This document shows positions 8,494 to 17,367 of a stretch of 34,519 nucleotides of DNA, piece after piece. The translations under genes and the position numbers were made by a program. Below the pieces are notes generated by a model. It made no database searches. It saw only the letters and a program-made list of their open reading frames with translations, and was not told the origin of the DNA. The DNA is taken from positions 1-34,519 of the forward strand of contig DAOWEB010000027.1 in assembly GCA_030638735.1 (NCBI GenBank), read 5' to 3'. Positions within the stretch are counted from its first letter, which is position 1; each line of letters opens with the position of its first letter. This stretch comes from Spirochaetaceae bacterium (GTDB lineage Bacteria; Spirochaetota; Spirochaetia; B11-G9).

Positions 8494-8916
8494 ATGACAA
8501 AGAAAAAAGTAATTTTTATATGCATTCATAACTCTGCCAGAAGTCAAATGGCAGAAGCCTGGTTAAAACACCTGGCAGGTGATAAATACGAGGTATACAG
8601 CGCCGGACTTGAACCTGGAAAACTAAACCCCACTGTAGTACAAGCCATGAGTCTTGAGGGTATTGATATTTCCAAAAATGAAACAAACTCTGTAAATGAG
8701 TTTATTGACGGTCATATAAAATTTGATTACGTAATTACAGTTTGCGATGAGACTTCAGCAGAGAAATGTCCGTTCTTCCCGGGACAGGTAAACAGACTCC
8801 ATTGGGGTTTTAAAGATCCTTCTGCAATTCCAGGGAACTCTGATAATAAGTTAAAAGAAACAATTATTATTAGAAATAAGATAAAGGATCGTATAGAACA
8901 GTTTCTTAAATTGTAA
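8494..8916 (+). CDS. arsC: Arsenate reductase, thioredoxin-coupled low-MW-phosphatase type (ArsC)
   Basis: P-loop CIHNSARSQMAEAWL, YSAGLEPGKLNP, and resolving cysteines in VITVCDETSAEKCPFFPG. Confidence 0.9.
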   Translation: MTKKKVIFICIHNSARSQMAEAWLKHLAGDKYEVYSAGLEPGKLNPTVVQAMSLEGIDISKNETNSVNEFIDGHIKFDYVITVCDETSAEKCPFFPGQVNRLHWGFKDPSAIPGNSDNKLKETIIIRNKIKDRIEQFLKL

Positions 8917-8966
8917 AATTAATTAAAATTTTTAATATGCATTAATTAGTTACCGAAAAGTATACT

Positions 8967-9407
8967 ATGGCAGGAATAAATCAATTACAGGAAGAAACTC
9001 TTCAAACTTCCAGTGAACCACTCCTTAATGCAATCCGGGACCTGTTTTTTTCCTATTTTGATCACCCATGGTTAATAAATATTATTGATGAATTGCCGGA
9101 AAATATGGGAAACATAGGATCAATTCGTACATTTCTGGCACTTGCTTCCATACATCCAATAAAGGAAAGTATAGTTCTAAATGGAATAACCGGACTTAAA
9201 ACATTGGTAAGAATTATTAATATCTGGTTAATTCCTGAAAGTACTGATATTTTTGGAGTTTCCCCTTTTACAGCAAAAAAAACTTTATCAAATCGTACAT
9301 TTAGGAAATGTATAGCATATACACTTCCTACCAATACAATGAATCTTTCAATTTTGATAGAAGAATTAGAAAGAGAGATAATTAGAGAATGCCTGTTACT
9401 TAATTAA
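8967..9407 (+). CDS. Hypothetical protein
   Basis: 146 aa ORF with ATG; no family recognised. Convergent with the thioredoxin gene. Confidence 0.5.
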   Translation: MAGINQLQEETLQTSSEPLLNAIRDLFFSYFDHPWLINIIDELPENMGNIGSIRTFLALASIHPIKESIVLNGITGLKTLVRIINIWLIPESTDIFGVSPFTAKKTLSNRTFRKCIAYTLPTNTMNLSILIEELEREIIRECLLLN

Positions 9408-9790
9408 TCAAGCATGCTTACTATCTGTGATTCCCCTATTGCACCTGCCATAAATTCTTTGATTATTCCACCCTCAACCAAAACAATTGAGGGGGTTCCA
9501 AGTATCCCAAGCTTTCGGGCAGTATCCATATCCTTTGTAATATTTATACTGAAAACATTTTTATGTTTTTTTGATAATCCTCTAAGGACAGGTGTAAGTG
9601 TTTTACAGGCACGACAATTGGAACTGTAAAAATACATTAATACTTTGGAACCATTTTTTACCATACGTCCATGGGCACCTATAAGATCAGGAACATTTTT
9701 CCCCTTCTTCATCTTCATTTTTAATCCCATAAAAAACTGTAAAAGAAAAAATGCAGCTACAAACCCTAAAATTATATATACAAATATCAT
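9404..9790 (-). CDS. Membrane-anchored thioredoxin-family protein (CxxC = CRAC)
   Basis: N-terminal TM helix MIFVYIILGFVAAFFLLQFFMGL, then VLMYFYSSNCRACKTLTPVLRGL ... LGILGTPSIVLVEGG (cis-Pro). Confidence 0.85.
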   Translation of the reverse strand: MIFVYIILGFVAAFFLLQFFMGLKMKMKKGKNVPDLIGAHGRMVKNGSKVLMYFYSSNCRACKTLTPVLRGLSKKHKNVFSINITKDMDTARKLGILGTPSIVLVEGGIIKEFMAGAIGESQIVSMLD

Positions 9791-11025
9791 TTTTTACCTA
9801 CCTTGAATCTTGAACATTCTATTTTTGCAGAAAAAATAAATCCTAAACTAATTAACACACTTGCAGTTATAAATACAGGAGTAAAACCTATTGTGGTTAT
9901 TAAAACTCCTGCTGCTATAGGGAATATTATAGTTGAAATACTTCCCGCACCACTTATTCCTGTATAAACGGCTCTGTTTTCATTGTTGGAAATTTCAAGA
10001 AGTATCCCGGGAATGGCAATCTCTTTAGTTGCAAGCACCAGTCCTGATAATGGAAAAAGTAACATAAACAAGGTATGATTATTCTGAAAAAGTAATGCAG
10101 CAATGGGTAAAAGAGCTCCGGAAATTATATGAATGGCAAGGATCCCCTTATATCTCTGCCCTTTTGACAGGAATTTAAACAGGATATTTACAACTATCAT
10201 TCCTCCAACCTGTAATAATAGATAATTCCCAATATCTGTTCCGGAAAGTCCAAAATTTTTCTTTGCCAGAGCTATAAGAAAAGGAATAACTGCAATTCCC
10301 AGACTTGTAGTATTTACTGTATACAGATAATTTCTTAGATTTTTATCACCTTTAAGAGCAATACCAAACATCTTGAATCGTTCTTTTTGACTAAGAGTTT
10401 TGGAATAAATCGATATTTTTTCTTTTATAGCCCAAAAACCGGCCGTACCTACAAGAAGAAGTCCTCCCGCAAGAATAAACAGAATACTGTAATTTGAAGG
10501 ATAGGAATAAACACTTAATATTTTACGGGCTAATAAAGCAGAAGCCAATACAGCCGTACTTGCAAGGGATTGCTTGAGAATAAAAAAACTTTTCCGGGAA
10601 TCAATATTGATCGATTTCCCAAGTATATCGTTATAAGCAATTCCGGCAAATGCGCCTGAAAAAGAAAATATGGTCATTAATAGAAGTATAAAACCAATTA
10701 CATAGTTCCCTTCCAGTCCACCTGCAAAGGAAAGAAGATATCCCAGAATGAGCAATGCTCCTACCCTTAAATTAATTCCAATTAGAAGGTATTTTTTTGT
10801 CCGTTCTTTATGCGTAAGAAAGGATGCACAAAATATCTGCATGAATCCTGTACCACCAACCATTATGGCCGTGAGGATTCCCAAATGAAAAGATGAACCT
10901 CCTGCCTCAATAAGCATAGTGGGTATTACTGTATTTATATTAACAAAATTCTTGGTAAGGGCAAGAAAAACTGCATGCCAAACCAGGGAGTTAAAGTTTC
11001 TTTGAGAATAATCTTTGTTAGTCAT
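9787..11025 (-). CDS. MFS transporter
   Basis: About 12 hydrophobic segments. The ORF track begins at a TTG at 11064, but the first ATG (MTNKDYSQRNFNSL) is at 11025. Overlaps the thioredoxin start by 4 nt. Confidence 0.8.
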   Translation of the reverse strand: MTNKDYSQRNFNSLVWHAVFLALTKNFVNINTVIPTMLIEAGGSSFHLGILTAIMVGGTGFMQIFCASFLTHKERTKKYLLIGINLRVGALLILGYLLSFAGGLEGNYVIGFILLLMTIFSFSGAFAGIAYNDILGKSINIDSRKSFFILKQSLASTAVLASALLARKILSVYSYPSNYSILFILAGGLLLVGTAGFWAIKEKISIYSKTLSQKERFKMFGIALKGDKNLRNYLYTVNTTSLGIAVIPFLIALAKKNFGLSGTDIGNYLLLQVGGMIVVNILFKFLSKGQRYKGILAIHIISGALLPIAALLFQNNHTLFMLLFPLSGLVLATKEIAIPGILLEISNNENRAVYTGISGAGSISTIIFPIAAGVLITTIGFTPVFITASVLISLGFIFSAKIECSRFKVGKK

Positions 11026-11050
11026 AGTTATCAGGACTCTACTATTAATA

Positions 11051-11064
11051 TTGATTAATATCAA
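11051..11064. promoter_or_regulatory. CRP/FNR-type box TTGAT-N4-ATCAA upstream of the MFS-thioredoxin operon
   Basis: TTGATTAATATCAA, within the longer palindrome ATATTGAT-TAAT-ATCAATAT (11048-11067). A second palindrome TGATAATTAT-N8-ATAATTATCA lies at 11070-11097. Confidence 0.45.
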
Positions 11065-11220
11065 TATCGTGATAATTATATATATACATAATTATCATAT
11101 ACAAGATTGATAAACTTTATCCCTTATTAAAACAATAACCACAATTGTCAGACAGAGGCCAGATTAAGGGAGCAAAAGCCTGGGCACACCTGCTTTTTCT
11201 ACAAGCTCCTGATTAAATAT

Positions 11221-11245
11221 CTGATGAGGATATAAACCTCATCAG
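11221..11245 (-). terminator. Stem-loop downstream of the Gfo/Idh gene (end of the sugar operon)
   Basis: CTGATGAGG (11221-11229) / CCTCATCAG (11237-11245), perfect 9-bp stem, 7-nt loop, just beyond the stop at 11260. Confidence 0.65.
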
Positions 11246-11259
11246 CCAAATCATATTAT

Positions 11260-12417
11260 TCATAATTTAATCCACATTTTAGATTTGGAACTTTCCACAA
11301 CCTTATCACAAAGTTTAACTTCCAACGCACCCTCTTTAAAAGTTGCAAAATCGGGTTTTCGTTCTGTAAAAAGATCAGGATGACGTACAAAAGAATAAAA
11401 TTCTTCATTAAACTTTTTTATAGCATCTGAAAAACCTTCATTATGTGATGCAGGCAGATCTGTATAATTGAAAGTCTGATTATTAATAACAGATGGATCC
11501 CTGAAGAATACTTCATTAGGTTTATCACGATATCCAATATTTAATTCATCCGGCACTTCAGAATTCCAGGAAATAGAACATTTCTCACCATAAATCTCAA
11601 AAGCCAAACGATTTTTCCGCCCCGCCGCCATCTGATTAACAATAAGATTACCTATTGTATTATCTCTAAATTCAAAAAGAATAACCGCCATATCTTCTGT
11701 ATCAATTGGAATACTTTCATACTCATTCTCTAAATCCATTTTACTGTTTGAAAAAGTAGAAATCTCTTTTTTGGGACGCTTCCTCTCAGGATGCAGAGTC
11801 TTCATTTCAGAAAATACTTTTACAATCTCTTTACCTGTTATAAACGAGATCATATCTATCCAATGGGTTCCTATATCTGCAAATGCTCTTGATTTTCCAC
11901 CACTACCTGATTCAAGGCGCCAGTTATAATCTGTTTCCAGAAGCAGCCAGTCCTGAAGATAAGATCCATGAACTGTAAAAAATCTCCCTAACTTACCTTG
12001 CTTTATCAGATCACGCGCATATCGAATTACTGGATAGAATCTAAGATTATAATGGACAGCTGTAACCAAAGCTCTATCAGATGCCAGACTTGCGAGTTCA
12101 TTCGCTTCACTTGTAGTAACTGCCAGAGGTTTTTCACAAACAACATGTTTACCTGCGAGAAGTGCCGCTTTTGCAATCCGATAATGGAGGTTATTGGGTA
12201 CACAAATATGCACTGATTGAATTTCAGGATCCTCTATCAAATCAGTATAATTATTATATCCCCTTGGAATAGATAGTTCCTTCACACTTTTTTCCAGCTG
12301 CTCACGATTCTGTTCAGCAACAGCCCAAACCTCCAGTCCGGGTACTCTGCGAATTCCTTCTATATGAGCTTTACCTATAAATCCTGTACCTATAACACCA
12401 ACCTTAATAATATTCAT
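11260..12417 (-). CDS. Gfo/Idh/MocA-family oxidoreductase
   Basis: MNIIKVGVIGTGFIGKAHIEGIRRVPGLEVWAVAE (Rossmann GxGxxG), HVVCEKPLAVT, DIGTHWIDM. The ORF track starts at 12531; ATG at 12417 fits the family N-terminus. Confidence 0.9.
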   Translation of the reverse strand: MNIIKVGVIGTGFIGKAHIEGIRRVPGLEVWAVAEQNREQLEKSVKELSIPRGYNNYTDLIEDPEIQSVHICVPNNLHYRIAKAALLAGKHVVCEKPLAVTTSEANELASLASDRALVTAVHYNLRFYPVIRYARDLIKQGKLGRFFTVHGSYLQDWLLLETDYNWRLESGSGGKSRAFADIGTHWIDMISFITGKEIVKVFSEMKTLHPERKRPKKEISTFSNSKMDLENEYESIPIDTEDMAVILFEFRDNTIGNLIVNQMAAGRKNRLAFEIYGEKCSISWNSEVPDELNIGYRDKPNEVFFRDPSVINNQTFNYTDLPASHNEGFSDAIKKFNEEFYSFVRHPDLFTERKPDFATFKEGALEVKLCDKVVESSKSKMWIKL

Positions 12418-12439
12418 GTATATTCCATTCCTTGTAATT

Positions 12440-13393
12440 TTATAAAGAAAGAACAAAAGCCTCTCTTTCCCTGAAGTAACTAATTGATTTTTTAACAAGT
12501 TCATCCATAACAGCAGTATCGCAAAGTTCATTCATCAAAGTATAAGGGTTTGGATTAGGACCCAATGGTTCGGGGGTCACAAAATGACCGGGAGTGTTAA
12601 ATCCAATAAGATACAGAGCCATAATTACTGTATCAAAATCTATCATTCCAGAGCCTGGTGCATCCCTGTTACTGTCTGCTATATGCAGATTAACCAGCTG
12701 ATCCTTACATTTCATAATAGTTTCACCAATATGCGATTCCTCCAGGAGCATATGATATGTATCTGCATTTATATGGTTTATTGATTCACAATCTACAGCT
12801 TTGATATATTCCAATGCCTGATCAACAGAATTAATCAAACTGACCTCTGCTGACCTTATTGGTTCAATAGCAGCTTTTATACCAGAGGCTTTAAATGAAT
12901 CTGCACATTGACGGAGAGAGTTCACACTTCTGTGGAACTCAGAACAATCCAGAGCTTCAGGCCTTCCAACGGCGGATGGAACAACAATCATATATTCCCC
13001 GTCAACAGATTCAAGAAACTCAACTTCTCGCTTTATGTAATCTATACCACGTTGACGAATATAGGAATTATTGCTGGATAAATCATTTTCAGATCCAAAT
13101 AAACCACAGGTTCCGGATATCCTCATTTCATAGGTTGATATTAGTTTTTTAACATATTCAATAGACAAACCGGAAGATCTTGTATGATGATCACCTCTCA
13201 ATTCAAAAAACTTCAATCCTGATCTTCTCAACCTCTTTAGAGAAAAATCAATCGATTCAGTACCGAACATCCAGACACTCCATGAAAGATTCATAGTTTG
13301 TTCAAATTTTTCAGGAGATTTTTTCTTTGCCTTAATAAATGCATCTTTTATTCTAAGGCTTTTTATTTCATAATTTTGCACATTCGACTCCAC
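12440..13393 (-). CDS. Sugar phosphate isomerase/epimerase (xylose-isomerase-like TIM barrel)
   Basis: LKFFELRGDHH..., AAIEPIRSAEVSLINSVDQALEYIKAVD, NADTYHMLLEE, VNLHIADSNRDAPGSGMIDFDTVIMAL. Confidence 0.85.
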   Translation of the reverse strand: MESNVQNYEIKSLRIKDAFIKAKKKSPEKFEQTMNLSWSVWMFGTESIDFSLKRLRRSGLKFFELRGDHHTRSSGLSIEYVKKLISTYEMRISGTCGLFGSENDLSSNNSYIRQRGIDYIKREVEFLESVDGEYMIVVPSAVGRPEALDCSEFHRSVNSLRQCADSFKASGIKAAIEPIRSAEVSLINSVDQALEYIKAVDCESINHINADTYHMLLEESHIGETIMKCKDQLVNLHIADSNRDAPGSGMIDFDTVIMALYLIGFNTPGHFVTPEPLGPNPNPYTLMNELCDTAVMDELVKKSISYFREREAFVLSL

Positions 13394-13395
13394 AG

Positions 13396-14367
13396 TTAGT
13401 GAGCTTTTTTTATGGTACTGAACATACTTACTGCCAGAGCTGCAATTACAAGAACACCAAACACAATATCCTGAAAATATGGATTAACATTGAGCATATT
13501 AAGAACATTTGAGATGACTCCCATTAACAGAACTCCAAAAAAAGTTCCTATTACTTTGCCTTTACCGCCATTCATCGGGGCACCACCTATAACGACAGCT
13601 CCAATAGCTTTTAACTCAATTCCGGAACCGGTTGAAGGTTGGACCGCTCCTACTCTTGATAATAATAATGTAGCGGCCATTCCAACCATCAAACCACTGA
13701 TAGCAAAGAAAACCATTTTATTAAATTTTACATTAATACCGGAAAGATACGCTGCCTGAGAATTATTCCCGATTGCATATACTCTTCGCCCCAGACGGGT
13801 ATAAGCAAGAATAAAGTGAATAAAAAAATAACCTATAAGACTTATAATAAAAAGAAGCGGTATAAAACCAAAAAGACGTGTTGCTCCAATAATCTCAAAC
13901 TTACCGTAAATAGTCTGTATTGTACCTTCAGTCAATGCAAGGGCTATTCCTTTAAAGATTCCGACACTCGCCATTGAAATAATAAATGAAGGAGCATTGA
14001 ATGCTATTGAACATCCCCCGATGAAAAGGGAAGCCGTAACAGCAACTGACAAACCAATCATTATTGCAGGGAAAGAGGCCATATCAGTTTTCATCAACAT
14101 TGCCATAACACAAGCTGTCAGACCGATATTTGCGCCGACAGAAATATCAAAATTCCCCGATATAATCAGTATTGTAGCTCCTGCCGCTACAAGTCCGAGA
14201 ACAGATATCTGTTCAACAATATTTATCATATTTCTGGCCGAAAAATACTTTGGATTAATAATACCCGTAATAAGCGATAACACCAGTATTACAAAAAACA
14301 GAACAGCCCACTGTTCTCCAATCCATTTCATTTTATTAGTAAGAACAATCTTTTCCACAGCATTCAA
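13396..14367 (-). CDS. Sugar ABC transporter permease (RbsC-type)
   Basis: NISVGANIGLTACVMAMLM, GRRVYAIGNNSQAAYLSGINV, AIGAVVIGGAPMNGGKGKVIGTFFGVLLMGVISN. Confidence 0.93.
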   Translation of the reverse strand: MNAVEKIVLTNKMKWIGEQWAVLFFVILVLSLITGIINPKYFSARNMINIVEQISVLGLVAAGATILIISGNFDISVGANIGLTACVMAMLMKTDMASFPAIMIGLSVAVTASLFIGGCSIAFNAPSFIISMASVGIFKGIALALTEGTIQTIYGKFEIIGATRLFGFIPLLFIISLIGYFFIHFILAYTRLGRRVYAIGNNSQAAYLSGINVKFNKMVFFAISGLMVGMAATLLLSRVGAVQPSTGSGIELKAIGAVVIGGAPMNGGKGKVIGTFFGVLLMGVISNVLNMLNVNPYFQDIVFGVLVIAALAVSMFSTIKKAH

Positions 14368-14378
14368 CTCCCATATTT

Positions 14379-15872
14379 CTATTTGACACCTATAAAGTAT
14401 TCAATCAACTCTTCTTCCTTCACATTTTTACCCGGTAAAATATATGCCATTTTACCATTTCGCATAACACCTATTCTGTCACTCATAGATATAAGTTCCG
14501 GCATATCAGAAGAGATCATAATTATACATTTTCCTTCTCCTGCAAGCTGTACCATCAGTTTATATATTTCTTCTTTAGCACCAATATCAACACCCTTAGT
14601 CGGTTCATCAAAAATATATATATCTGATTTACTTAAGAGTAATCGTGCAATTACAGTTTTTTGCTGATTCCCGCCACTCAGACTTAATACACTTTGCTCC
14701 TGATCTGAAACTGCAATCTGAAGCTTTCTTATCATCTTCCCAACAATTAATATCTCATCTTTTTTCTTAATCATTCTTCTATTAAATACTTCATTGTAAA
14801 CAAGAATCACATTTTCCCTTACAGAACGATCCCCAAGCAGAGCAAATTGTTTTCGATCTTCTGTTATTAAACATATCCCGGCATTAATTGCCTGAGAGGG
14901 ATTTTTAATCTCTACATTCCTGCCTTTAATACAGAGTTCTCCGGAATCCTTTTTATCAATACCAAAAATAAGATTGATCAGTTCTGTTCGGCCGGCGCCT
15001 ACAAGGCCGCCGATTCCAAATATTTCACCCCTGTGAACCTGAAAAGAGACATCATCCACAACACCATGACGTGAGAAATTTTTTACTTCAATCATTACTT
15101 TACCTATTTGAACCGGGGCACGGTTAAAAAACAGCTCTGCATCCCGACCCACCATTTTCCTGATAACCTCTTCTACTGTTATCTCATCTGCCCTGTAAGT
15201 GCCTTCATAATGACCATCTTTCAGAATTGTAATCCTGTCTCCTATCTCAAAAACCTCTTCCAGATAGTGGGAGATATAGATTATTCCAATTCCCCTTTTT
15301 TTTAAATCTTTGATCATCTCCATCAATGCTTTGGTCTCTTCCTGCCCCAGCGAACTTGTAGGTTCATCCATGATAAGAACCTTTGCCTGCATATGAAATG
15401 CTTTTACTATCTGAAGAATTTGTTTCTGAGCTGCCGAAAGATCTTCCACAAGAAGTGTTTCATTTAAAGAGATACTTAACCGATCCATAATCTCACGTGC
15501 TTTTCTGTTCTGACTGTAGGTGTCTATTTTTCCAAACAAGCCAGTAATCTCATTTCCCAAAAAAATATTATCTGCAACAGTCAGTGTTTCTATCAACTCA
15601 ACATCCTGATACATTGTCGAAATGCCCAGACCCATAGACTCATCAGGAGTGAAATGGCTATATTCTTTACCCTCATAAAAAATTCGACCTGAATCAGGAC
15701 TGAGAGCACCGGACAGTATTTTTATAAATGTTGACTTTCCCGCCCCGTTTTCACCTACAAAACAATGGATTTCCCCGGATTTCAGATCAAATGAGAATTC
15801 ATCCAAAGCCTTTTGATGACCAAAAATCTTTGTTACACCTTCCACTCTTAATAATACTGACATCATATTCAC
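14379..15872 (-). CDS. Sugar ABC transporter ATP-binding protein (RbsA-type, tandem NBDs)
   Basis: Two NBDs (GENGAGKSTFIKILSG; LSGGNQQKTVIARLLLSKSDIYIFDEPTKGVDIGAKEEIYKLM). Start may be at internal Met MSVLLRVEG. Confidence 0.95.
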   Translation of the reverse strand: MNMMSVLLRVEGVTKIFGHQKALDEFSFDLKSGEIHCFVGENGAGKSTFIKILSGALSPDSGRIFYEGKEYSHFTPDESMGLGISTMYQDVELIETLTVADNIFLGNEITGLFGKIDTYSQNRKAREIMDRLSISLNETLLVEDLSAAQKQILQIVKAFHMQAKVLIMDEPTSSLGQEETKALMEMIKDLKKRGIGIIYISHYLEEVFEIGDRITILKDGHYEGTYRADEITVEEVIRKMVGRDAELFFNRAPVQIGKVMIEVKNFSRHGVVDDVSFQVHRGEIFGIGGLVGAGRTELINLIFGIDKKDSGELCIKGRNVEIKNPSQAINAGICLITEDRKQFALLGDRSVRENVILVYNEVFNRRMIKKKDEILIVGKMIRKLQIAVSDQEQSVLSLSGGNQQKTVIARLLLSKSDIYIFDEPTKGVDIGAKEEIYKLMVQLAGEGKCIIMISSDMPELISMSDRIGVMRNGKMAYILPGKNVKEEELIEYFIGVK

Positions 15873-16020
15873 CTTAATATCCGGAAGGAGATCATCTTAA
15901 AAAGAAGTCTCCAACCTGATTATTTTTTAGTAAACCCTATCAAACTATACGAAAAACTATGTAATTCATAAATGGTTATACTAATTTTCTTATTGATTGA
16001 AGCTTAACATCTATATCAGA

Positions 16021-16053
16021 AAAAAACCGGGATAGCACAATAATGTATCCCGG
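16021..16053 (-). terminator. Rho-independent terminator/attenuator between the binding-protein gene and the ATPase gene
   Basis: On the minus strand: CCGGGATA-N11-TATCCCGG followed by TTTTTT (plus-strand arms 16027-16034 and 16046-16053, A-tract 16021-16026). Confidence 0.85.
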
Positions 16054-16067
16054 CTTTAAAAAACTAA

Positions 16068-17117
16068 TTAATAAAGGCCGTCATACTCAGGGAAAAACTC
16101 ATGAGTAAGAGTAAGCCACACAGGATCAGCATCCCATGGAACAACTTTTGTTTTATCATCAATTGTATCCATATTTACAGGCGTAATTGGAAGCATAATC
16201 TGCTGGTTTAATGTTGTATTGACACCTTTAATATAGGCATCGAGTGCTAAAAAGGAGATCATTCCTTCCCAACCTGGAGAAGAGGCGATAGAATATTTCA
16301 AACTTCCATCTTTGATTAAAGGGATACCAACGGGAGAACCATTTTGAGAAATTACTTTTATAGGATTATTAAGAATATTTCGACTGTTCAGCATACGAAT
16401 AACCGCAGCAGCCATGTCTTCATCTCCTACAAAGCGAAGGGAGAAAACAAGACCGGACTCTACAAGATTCTGAGCCTGGTCTACAGCTACACTTGGATTG
16501 TATTTTCCATCCCGTATTGCAACAATTTTATTCTTTCCAAGCTCTTTTACTTTTGACTCAAAAGTACTGCGGTACATCTGCACCGGAACATGTTCAAAAA
16601 TTCCTGTAACCATAGCTATGTTTTCGCCAGGGTATTCTGCAGCTATGTATTCGCCCCAATCCGTACCCATTGCCTTCCAATCAAAATCAACACAAGCGAC
16701 AATGTCATTGCTCTGTTTTAATACCTCTCCTACATTATCGGTTACAACAAGTGGAATTCCCGCATCCGCACATTTTTTTGCAGCGATATTTGCACCACTC
16801 TCATTGAATGTAAAGACACACATTCCATCAACACCCTGTGTAATGAGAGAATCGATATTAGCAATTTCTTTTTCGACATCATAGTCGGAATTCAAAACTA
16901 TAACTTTAATACCTGCCAGTCCTGCAGCATACACAAAACCGTCCACATCTTTCTTGTACCATGTATCTGGTCCAGGAGTGACATACCCATATACCAAATT
17001 ACCCTCAGATTTTTCGGAGTCACCACCTGCAAAGACCGTACCAATACCAACACTCATCATAAGCATCAGACACAGAATAAAAAATGCCGGTGCTTTTCGA
17101 AACCTAAATTTGTCCAT
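16068..17117 (-). CDS. Sugar ABC transporter substrate-binding protein (RbsB/periplasmic-binding-protein type 1)
   Basis: Signal peptide ...LCLMLMMSVGIGTVFAGG, then LVYGYVTPGPDTWYKKDVDGFVYAAGLAGIKVIVLNSDYDVEKEIANIDSLITQGVDG. ATG at 17117 has GGGGAGG upstream; the ORF track start is 17138. Confidence 0.92.
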   Translation of the reverse strand: MDKFRFRKAPAFFILCLMLMMSVGIGTVFAGGDSEKSEGNLVYGYVTPGPDTWYKKDVDGFVYAAGLAGIKVIVLNSDYDVEKEIANIDSLITQGVDGMCVFTFNESGANIAAKKCADAGIPLVVTDNVGEVLKQSNDIVACVDFDWKAMGTDWGEYIAAEYPGENIAMVTGIFEHVPVQMYRSTFESKVKELGKNKIVAIRDGKYNPSVAVDQAQNLVESGLVFSLRFVGDEDMAAAVIRMLNSRNILNNPIKVISQNGSPVGIPLIKDGSLKYSIASSPGWEGMISFLALDAYIKGVNTTLNQQIMLPITPVNMDTIDDKTKVVPWDADPVWLTLTHEFFPEYDGLY

Positions 17118-17161
17118 TTTGGACCTCCCCTTATTCATTGACTTTTACCACATCTATGGCA

Positions 17162-17190
17162 AGATATAGGTACAACTTATACCTATATCT
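17162..17190. promoter_or_regulatory. 11-bp perfect palindrome (candidate operator) at the predicted transcription start of the RbsB-type operon
   Basis: AGATATAGGTA (17162-17172) / TACCTATATCT (17180-17190), 7-nt spacer. Confidence 0.6.
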
Positions 17191-17195
17191 GCTTT

Positions 17196-17224
17196 ACTAT
17201 ACAATACTTTTTTTTTGAGTGCAA
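17196..17224 (-). promoter_or_regulatory. Sigma-70-like promoter for the RbsB-type operon, with an A9 tract in the spacer
   Basis: Minus strand TTGCAC (17224-17219) - TCAAAAAAAAAGTATTG (17 nt) - TATAGT (17201-17196). Confidence 0.65.
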
Positions 17225-17367
17225 GGGTAATGATAAAGAAAAGGAGAAAATATAGATTTTAGAACCACAAAACCGAATGGTCCAAAATTCTACTATCATA
17301 TAGAAGGGTATAAGATTCACTCATTTTAGATTTATCAGGATAAAATTTTACAGAACTATTCAATTTT

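Noticed and set aside
11026-11064. TTG start at 11064 for the MFS gene
   Set aside because: The extension lies in a palindromic promoter-like region; ATG at 11025 gives a normal MFS N-terminus.
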